NCBI RefSeq assembly: GCF_016901135.1
Contig: NZ_JAFEVL010000072.1
Coordinates: 1 to 38,305 of the forward strand
DNA length: 38,305 nucleotides
Reading direction: 5' to 3'
Source: Martinezella lusitana
GTDB taxonomy: Bacteria; Pseudomonadota; Alphaproteobacteria; Rhizobiales; Rhizobiaceae
Shown: positions 33,009 to 38,305 of the stretch, one piece after another
Numbering within the stretch: position 1 is the first letter of the stretch
How the letters are laid out: the number at the start of each line of letters is the position of its first letter
Notes under the pieces: generated by a model
The model's database searches: none
What the model was told of the DNA's origin: nothing
Seen by the model: the letters and a program-made list of their open reading frames with translations, nothing else
Made by a program: the position numbers and the translations under genes

Positions 33009-34796
33009 ATGCTGAAACTCCTCCTGCCGGGTCTGCAACTTTTGCGACAAGCACTCGGCCGACAGATGCGCCTTCTACCCGTCGTCGTCATGTTCGGCCT
33101 GATTAGCGCCGTGCTTGAAGGCACCGGTATCGGCCTCATCATTCCGATGCTCAGCATCATCGGCGGTCAAAAGGACCCGACGGGACTGGGTGGACTTTCA
33201 GCTCTCTTCCAGCAGATTGGATCAAGCATGGACGATCGGCAGCGGATGATGGCGATTGCCGCCTGCATCCTGACGCTGATCACCTTGAAAAACATTATCG
33301 CCTTCGCAAATACCGCGCTTACTAACTTTGTTTACGGCAAGGCGGGCCATGCGATCCGCAGCGCGCTCGCCGACCAGCTCCTGAAGATCGGATATCCCTT
33401 CTTCCTGCAGGAAAGTCCGGGTCGGCTGCTGAACATCATTTCCAATGAATCCTGGCGGGCATCGGACGCGATACAGACGGCGCTTGCTGCGATCGTGAAC
33501 GCATCTGTGAGCATCATCCTGCTTACATTTCTGCTGCTGTTGTCGTGGCAAATGACACTCTGCGTCGCGGTCGGCCTCATCCTTGTCCAGGTCGCGCATG
33601 CCGGCCTCTCCGCCAGCTTGAAGATGCCTAGCCGCAACGTCACCTCCTTCAACAACGAACTCGCCAGCACAATGCTGCACCTCGTCCATGCCGGACGGCT
33701 GATCCGCATCTTCGGCCAGGAGGCGCGCGAAAAAGCTGTGTTCGACGGCGCATCGAACGCCGTCAGAAAGGCGGGCTTCATTCTACAGACCCGCCAGGGC
33801 GCGCTGCCTCCACTGACCGAGGTACTGCATTCCGCACTTTTCCTCGCGGTCGTCGTCAGCGCCTGGGCCTGGGGCGTCAGCTTTCCGATCATTGTGGCCT
33901 TCGTAGTCCTGCTCTACCGACTGCAGCCGCATGTGCGCGCCTTGCAGCAGGCATGGAGCCAGGTGCAAGGCTGGAGTGGCTCGCTGGAGGAAGTCCGCTG
34001 GCTGCTGGATTCCTCCGACAAGCCGCATCCGCCGACGGGAGACGCGCCGGCCGCTGGGCTGAACCGAGAGATAAGATTCGACCGTGTGACCTTCAAATAT
34101 CCGGGCTCTGCCGCGCGCCCGGTGGTGCTGCACTCCGCCAGCTTCGAGATCTGCCACGGTCGCTCCACCGCGCTCATTGGCCGCTCCGGTGCGGGAAAGA
34201 CGACGATCGTCAACCTTCTTTGCCGCTTTGTCGAACCCGACGAGGGCGAGATTCTGATCGACGGATTTCCACTCAGCCGCATCGATCCCGCGCAATGGCG
34301 AAGCCGGCTCGCACTCGCCAGCCAGGACCTTGAACTGGTTGATGGTACCATCCTCGAAAATATCACCTATGGACTGCATGCCTCACCCGCGGAGGCCGAG
34401 CATGCCGCCAGGCTTGCGGAGGCGCATGAATTCATCGAAACGCTGCCTTATGGATACAAAACCCTCGTCGGCTATCGGGGCGCCAGCCTGTCAGCCGGAC
34501 AGCGGCAGCGGATCGCGCTGGCAAGGGCACTTGTGCGCGACCCCGATATCCTCATTCTGGACGAGGCAACCAACGCTATGGATGGTTTGTCGGAAGCTGC
34601 CATCGTCGAGACGCTGAAATTGCGTGCCGGTCGCCGGACGACGATCGTGATCAGCCATCATCGCAGCACGATCTCGTTCTGCGACGACATCGTCATCCTC
34701 AGTGACGGGCGTGTCCGCAACCAGACCTCGTTTACCCAGGTCGCGTCCCTCAGCATGGACCAGCTTTACGAGCATGAGCTGCTCGGCAAACATTGA
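33009..34796 (+). CDS. ABC exporter, fused membrane and ATPase domains (polysaccharide/lipid-linked glycan type)
   Basis: This 595-residue half-transporter has six helices over residues about 20-310 followed by one ATPase domain. Walker A is GRSGAGKTT (391-399), Walker B ILILDE (514-519), switch histidine H550. The signature motif reads LSAGQ (494-498) instead of LSGGQ, an unusual substitution for an active ATPase. GAGGTGA lies about eight bases before the ATG at 33009; an open frame runs upstream inside the glycosyltransferase gene but is not used. It probably flips or exports the glycan made by the neighbouring enzymes (MsbA/PglK type). Confidence 0.9.
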   Translation: MLKLLLPGLQLLRQALGRQMRLLPVVVMFGLISAVLEGTGIGLIIPMLSIIGGQKDPTGLGGLSALFQQIGSSMDDRQRMMAIAACILTLITLKNIIAFANTALTNFVYGKAGHAIRSALADQLLKIGYPFFLQESPGRLLNIISNESWRASDAIQTALAAIVNASVSIILLTFLLLLSWQMTLCVAVGLILVQVAHAGLSASLKMPSRNVTSFNNELASTMLHLVHAGRLIRIFGQEAREKAVFDGASNAVRKAGFILQTRQGALPPLTEVLHSALFLAVVVSAWAWGVSFPIIVAFVVLLYRLQPHVRALQQAWSQVQGWSGSLEEVRWLLDSSDKPHPPTGDAPAAGLNREIRFDRVTFKYPGSAARPVVLHSASFEICHGRSTALIGRSGAGKTTIVNLLCRFVEPDEGEILIDGFPLSRIDPAQWRSRLALASQDLELVDGTILENITYGLHASPAEAEHAARLAEAHEFIETLPYGYKTLVGYRGASLSAGQRQRIALARALVRDPDILILDEATNAMDGLSEAAIVETLKLRAGRRTTIVISHHRSTISFCDDIVILSDGRVRNQTSFTQVASLSMDQLYEHELLGKH

Positions 34797-34971
34797 ACTT
34801 GTTTTCCCCCAAACGTCTCTCAGAGCTCGGCCAAGAGCCTGGCATACGCCGTCACCCGGATCATGCAGGTCGTTTAGTGCCATAACCGATGCGGAAGCCT
34901 GATCCAGGCATCCGGCACCAACAATACAGGCGCTTGCCGGAACAAATTCGATACATCTTAATTTCTAAGAT

Positions 34972-35952
34972 ATGAAAAACTCAACCGCAGTCCTCGGGCT
35001 CGTCATAGGCTCGATTGCGCTTACTCCGACAGTCGCAGCTGCCATCGACGCTCACGACGTGGACACGGCATCGATCGAAACGATATCAATTAAAGCGCCT
35101 CGCAAAAAGCCGGCAAAACCTGACGCTGCAATCGTAAAACTTCAGATTTTCCTTGATCGTGCCGGAGCCTCCCCAGGCGTGATTGACGGGCTCGACGGCA
35201 CCAATCTCAGTAAAGCGATTTCTGGGTTCGAAGCGATGCAGCGGCTTCCCGTCGACGGAAAACTGGATCCCGAAGTCACACGTCGCCTTGAGGATCAAGT
35301 TCCCGCCATTCAAGCCTACGCAATCACGACCGACGACGGCAACGACTTGGTGGACAGCATTCCGCAAGACTATTCCAGGCAGGCCGAGATGGACCATCTG
35401 AGCTACACAAGCATTGCCGAGAAGCTCGCTGAACGCTTCCATATGGATGTCGGTCTGATGAAGGAACTTAATCCCACGGCATCTTTCGTTCCCGGCGAGA
35501 CAATCGCCGTTGCTGTTCCCGGCCAGGTACGGACCGGCGCCGCTAAGCGGCTCGAAGTTCATCGGAAATCGGGCCAAGTCTTCGCTTTTGCACAGGACGG
35601 CTCTTTGCTGGCTGTCTATCCGGCTACTATCGGCAGCAAGGAGACGCCTTCACCGACGGGAACGCACAAGGTGAAGGGCGTCGCCCGCATGCCGACCTAC
35701 ATCTATAATCCAAAAGTCAACTTCCAGCAGGGAAACAACAGGAAGATTCTGAAACTGCCGAGTGGTCCCAATAATCCCGTCGGCACCGTATGGATTGATT
35801 TGACCGAGCCGACTTACGGCATTCACGGGACCCCGGAGCCCGAACTGATTGATAAGGTCGGTTCGCACGGATGCGTTCGCTTAACAAACTGGGATGTTGA
35901 AGAGCTTGCCGGCATGGTTAAACCCGGCGTCGTCGCAAAGTTTCTGAATTAA
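34972..35952 (+). CDS. L,D-transpeptidase (YkuD domain) with N-terminal peptidoglycan-binding-like region
   Basis: This 326-residue envelope enzyme begins with a Sec signal peptide (MKNSTAVLGLVIGSIALTPT, cleavage near AAA). A peptidoglycan-binding-like helical region (about 54-110) has VKLQIFLDRAGASPGVIDGL and AISGFEAMQRLPVDGKL. A LysM-like stretch (about 140-185) has SIAEKLAERFHMDVGLMKEL. The YkuD domain has H285 in YGIHGTPEP and catalytic C301 in GSHGCVRLTN. It crosslinks peptidoglycan through meso-diaminopimelate or attaches proteins to it, the dominant wall chemistry in rhizobia. The ribosome site is weak. The flanking genes are unrelated. Confidence 0.93.
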   Translation: MKNSTAVLGLVIGSIALTPTVAAAIDAHDVDTASIETISIKAPRKKPAKPDAAIVKLQIFLDRAGASPGVIDGLDGTNLSKAISGFEAMQRLPVDGKLDPEVTRRLEDQVPAIQAYAITTDDGNDLVDSIPQDYSRQAEMDHLSYTSIAEKLAERFHMDVGLMKELNPTASFVPGETIAVAVPGQVRTGAAKRLEVHRKSGQVFAFAQDGSLLAVYPATIGSKETPSPTGTHKVKGVARMPTYIYNPKVNFQQGNNRKILKLPSGPNNPVGTVWIDLTEPTYGIHGTPEPELIDKVGSHGCVRLTNWDVEELAGMVKPGVVAKFLN

Positions 35953-35971
35953 CGCTCGGATCCCGGGCGTT
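35951..35971 (+). terminator. GC-rich hairpin at the end of the L,D-transpeptidase gene
   Basis: AACGCTCGG (35951-35959) can pair with CCGGGCGTT (35963-35971) around a three-base ATC loop; one pair is T-G. The stem includes the last base of the stop codon. No T-tract follows, so it could be a terminator aided by Rho or an mRNA 3'-end stabiliser. Confidence 0.4.
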
Positions 35972-36144
35972 GGCACCTCAACCCAAGATCCACTGAGCAT
36001 GAACGGCGCGCTGCGAAAAGCGCAGCAGCAACGCATAAGGCTTTGTCCCTGAGAGGCTGCGGTTTGGGAAAAAAACTTCCGAACAGCGGTTCGATCTGAT
36101 CATCCAATCAGCATTCAATGCGAAATCAAATGGACGAATGACCT

Positions 36145-36444
36145 ATGGGTCATAGCAATCACATACGACTGACTGAAGATGAACTCACACAAGCCAATCT
36201 GAAAGGCGCATCCATCTATGGAACCGATGACCACAACGTCGGAACGGTTGATCATGTGCATGGAGCCGGCAACGGCAGCAGTGTCGTGATCGACGTCGGC
36301 GGCTTCCTGGGCATCGGTGCAAAGCCGGTGTCGGTTCGGGTGACCGATCTCGATTTCATGCGCGACGAAAGCGGCGAGATTCACGGCGTGACTTCATGGA
36401 CCAAGGATCAGTTAAAGGCGATCCCCGAGCATCGAGATTCTTGA
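36145..36444 (+). CDS. PRC-barrel domain protein (DUF2171-like)
   Basis: The 99-residue product matches the PRC-barrel fold used by small stress-related proteins of rhizobia: LTEDELTQANLKGASIYGTD, then NVGTVDHVHGAGNGSSVVID, and VGGFLGIGAKPVSVRVTDLD. There is no signal peptide, so it is probably cytoplasmic. The start codon lies in the loop of a short inverted repeat (36138-36153), described under findings. GGACGA seven bases upstream is the best ribosome site. Its precise function is not established. Confidence 0.85.
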   Translation: MGHSNHIRLTEDELTQANLKGASIYGTDDHNVGTVDHVHGAGNGSSVVIDVGGFLGIGAKPVSVRVTDLDFMRDESGEIHGVTSWTKDQLKAIPEHRDS

Positions 36445-36791
36445 TCCTTCACTAACGGGCCTGGCTTTGGAGCCCTCCGAAGCCGGATTGCACAATTTTC
36501 TTGGTGAGGACGGGTCCAAACACTTGCCCGACCCGGAGACAAGTCGCTTATAACTTAGCCGACGTTGAAAAAAGTTGGAGCGAATTTGCGAAATCGGAAG
36601 GATTTTCTTCAGCGACATGGTGTCTGGAAGTGGAACCATGAGGCTATCAGGGTCAATCATCATGCTCGACCATGTTCTGCCGTCCGCGACCGGTCGGTTA
36701 TTTTCCGACAGTCCCGGCTGCGATGATAAGGGAACTACTCGCGCTGGCAAAAGTTTACCTCATGCAGCTCACGACGTTGATGAGGGATCAA

Positions 36792-37022
36792 ATGGAAAAC
36801 GCATCGAAAAACCTTGCTGAGGAATACCGGCGTCTCGGCGGTCGCCGCATTGCAGTGATCGACGACAACCTTGGCTCATCGCGCGATTGGGAAGGCGATA
36901 CTCCAGAAGCCGCCAAGTTCTGGAAAGAGCAAATTGCCTCCCTATCCGACCGAGAAAAGCGAGACGTCCAGACTTTCCTGCCGTCGATCAATGACGAGAG
37001 AGACGAGCCAGCGTCCAAATGA
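36792..37022 (+). CDS. Hypothetical 76-residue protein
   Basis: The product begins MENASKNLAEEYRRLGGRRI and has a soluble, charged composition with a central DWEGDTPEAAKFWKEQIASL segment. I do not recognise the family. GAGGG lies a few bases upstream of the ATG at 36792; the frame is open to 36672, but there is no ribosome site there. It ends 60 nt before the cupin gene in the same direction. Confidence 0.6.
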   Translation: MENASKNLAEEYRRLGGRRIAVIDDNLGSSRDWEGDTPEAAKFWKEQIASLSDREKRDVQTFLPSINDERDEPASK

Positions 37023-37082
37023 CAGAGAAAATCTCAATCGGTGCAAGATACAACTACCTTGGCTGATGGAGGAAAGTCCTGC

Positions 37083-37574
37083 ATGAACACCGAGGAAATA
37101 GTTTTTCAGCCGAGTGACTGGGTGCCAAATAACCAGCGGTTCCCCGTTTTAATTTACAAGGATGCCTTGCCGATTGGCGCATCGTCTGCAGATTTCGAGA
37201 CCTTGTTCGCCGCGAACGGATGGACCGGCGTCTGGAAAAACGGCGTCTTTGACTACCAGCATTACCATTCCGGTGCTCATGAGGTATTGGGTGTTGGACG
37301 TGGCAGCGCCACCCTATTGGCTGGTGGCCCAGAAGGACAGCCGATAGAGATCTCAGAGGGAGATTGCTTGATCCTACCCGCTGGAACAGGACACCAAAAC
37401 CTTGGCTGCTCCTGGGACTTCGAGGTTGTCGGCGCGTATCCGGAAGGCCAGCATGCCGACATTCAGACCGCCGCCGCCACGAGCGAAATGCTGGCAATGA
37501 TCTCGTCATTGCCCGTGCCGGTTACCGATCCCATCCTAGGATCGTCAGCGAGCCTGGTCGAGAGCTGGCGTTGA
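37083..37574 (+). CDS. Cupin-domain protein
   Basis: This 163-residue soluble protein carries a single cupin barrel. Metal-binding residues are visible in motif 1, FDYQHYHSGAHEVLGVGRG (H60, H62 and H66/E67), and motif 2, ILPAGTGHQNLG. It resembles uncharacterised metal cupins found across rhizobia. GGAGGAAAG lies six bases upstream of the ATG. The frame is open to 37041 but has no ribosome site. The likely role is a small-molecule isomerase, dioxygenase or metabolite sensor; none can be chosen from sequence. Confidence 0.85.
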   Translation: MNTEEIVFQPSDWVPNNQRFPVLIYKDALPIGASSADFETLFAANGWTGVWKNGVFDYQHYHSGAHEVLGVGRGSATLLAGGPEGQPIEISEGDCLILPAGTGHQNLGCSWDFEVVGAYPEGQHADIQTAAATSEMLAMISSLPVPVTDPILGSSASLVESWR

Positions 37575-37665
37575 ATGCCTGGGCAGAAGATGATGAAAGA
37601 TGGGATTTTGCTGGTTGATCTTTTGTCGTCATGCAGCGTTTCAGATGTGACACGGGAGAACGACA

Positions 37666-37848
37666 ATGCAAGAAGCATTTGGACCGGGTGAGCGCGGCAA
37701 TATAGCGCGAAGACATCTAAGACAAATGGAAAAGATCGAAGGATTGTTGGAGTTCGATCTTGCTAGCCTCCAACACCACGCGGATGCCATAGCGGAGATA
37801 CGGCAGCACTTGACGCGGCTCGTTTCGGATACACGGACAGATAATTAG
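37666..37848 (+). CDS. Hypothetical 60-residue protein
   Basis: The product MQEAFGPGERGNIARRHLRQ and onward is predominantly helical and charged, with a possible amphipathic helix around ASLQHHADAIAEIRQHLTRL. GGGAG lies about nine bases before the ATG. It sits between the cupin gene and the IS6 remnant. No family was recognised; the good ribosome site is the main support. Confidence 0.5.
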   Translation: MQEAFGPGERGNIARRHLRQMEKIEGLLEFDLASLQHHADAIAEIRQHLTRLVSDTRTDN

Positions 37849-37888
37849 CGGCGTGACGCGGCTCACGGGGTGTTTGCAAAGCTGATTT

Positions 37889-38107
37889 CGCATCCGGCAG
37901 AGCCAATAGCTCAATAACCGGATTGAACAGGACCATCGTCGAACCAAGCGCCGGATCCGGTCTATGCTCGGCTTCAAATCGATCACCTGCGCAACAACTA
38001 TCCTGTGCGGCATTGAAATGGTTCACATGATGCGGAAACGACAGGCGGGGTACGCGGACAATCCCGCACCGTCATTTGTCGAACAGTTTGAAATCTTGGC
38101 CACGTAA
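37889..38107 (+). pseudogene. IS6-family transposase, 5'-truncated with a nonsense mutation
   Basis: Reading from about 37889, R-I-R-Q-S-Q is followed by a TAG stop (37907-37909), then LNNRIEQDHRRTKRRIRSML and GFKSITCATTILCGIEMVHM, then MRKRQ and a C-terminus ending EQFEILAT. The block is a standard IS6-family C-terminus containing the catalytic glutamate in IEQDH. The TAG replaces the tyrosine codon of the usual YLNN. Everything upstream, including both catalytic aspartates, is missing. It lies in the same orientation as the element at the start of the window but is a different IS6 member. Confidence 0.8.
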
Positions 38108-38141
38108 AAACTCAGCAGAAGCCTTTCCGCGTCTCAACTGC

Positions 38142-38159
38142 GAGTTTGCGACAGAACCC
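38142..38159. repeat. IS6-family terminal inverted repeat, diverged
   Basis: GAGTTTGCGACAGAACCC closes the second IS6 remnant, 35 bp after the transposase stop. It differs at a few positions from the 205-223 repeat, consistent with a different IS6-family element. Confidence 0.6.
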
Positions 38160-38259
38160 AGATTCGATGCCATGCGAGGGTGATGTCATGTCTGGATGGC
38201 GCCCGTTTGGCAATGTGATTTTGGCCGGTGTTTGAGCTTTGCGGGTCGGGTGCAGTCAT
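38160..38259 (-). CDS. Possible gene start interrupted by the IS6 element
   Basis: On the minus strand an ATG at 38259 opens a frame of about 33 codons (MTAPDPQSSNTGQNHIAKRA and onward) that runs exactly to the IS6 boundary and soon stops inside the element. It may be the N-terminus of a gene disrupted by the insertion. The protein is not recognised and the ribosome site is weak, so it could also be a chance frame. Confidence 0.25.
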
Positions 38260-38305
38260 GTCTTCGGCCTATTTATGCGGCGCGTGATGACCGCTGGCCC
38301 TGATG

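Overview
The window looks like accessory DNA from a member of the Hyphomicrobiales (Rhizobium/Agrobacterium/Ensifer type), probably a plasmid or genomic island. The reasons are moderately high GC, rhizobial-style ABC uptake systems, many LysR/XRE/GlxA regulators, a YkuD L,D-transpeptidase, a PRC-barrel stress protein, and decayed insertion sequences at both ends and in the middle. All family calls come from motif recognition by eye; no database search was possible.

Layout. (A) 1-223: right end of an IS6-family element. (B) 293-5953, minus strand: a compact nitrile-hydratase transcription unit, read as COG0523/CobW-type GTPase, DUF1097 membrane protein, cobalt-type nitrile hydratase beta and alpha subunits, activator, CbtB, CbtA, an unrecognised 92-residue protein and a GlxA-type AraC regulator. 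It supplies the enzyme, its maturation factor and apparently its cobalt. (C) 6380-9131: decayed genes (SRAP peptidase, cysK), small ORFs, a protein that is almost half methionine, and an XRE-cupin regulator with an overlapping 59-residue leader gene. (D) 9258-14368, minus strand: a complete peptide-type ABC importer. Regions C and D share a 27-bp operator (half-sites TTTAGTCTA-like, 9-bp spacer) present three times, which suggests a small regulon of the XRE-cupin protein. (E) 14.7-16.5 kb: scar region with an SDR fragment, a truncated and frameshifted TetR gene and a frameshifted IS5-family transposase.

(F) 16718-28891, plus strand: LysR regulator followed by ten tightly coupled genes: a spermidine/putrescine-type ABC importer (binding protein, ATPase, two permeases) and six catabolic enzymes: a flavin monooxygenase, a creatininase-family amidohydrolase, a CocE/NonD hydrolase, a zinc nucleoside-deaminase-like protein, a questin-oxidase-like (DUF4243) protein and an AtzA/TrzN-type amidohydrolase. 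The overlaps (1-11 nt) imply one operon for import and stepwise oxidation, ring opening and deamination of an unidentified nitrogenous compound. The block is bracketed by two 42-bp direct repeats (15830-15871 and 29071-29112), so it may have moved as a unit. This is the best candidate for an undescribed system.

(G) 29672-34796: surface-polysaccharide cassette (acyltransferase, two GT2 glycosyltransferases, ABC exporter). (H) 34972-37848: envelope and stress genes (L,D-transpeptidase, PRC-barrel protein, two small hypotheticals, a cupin). (I) 37889-38159: a second decayed IS6-family element in the same orientation as the first, followed by the interrupted start of another possible gene.
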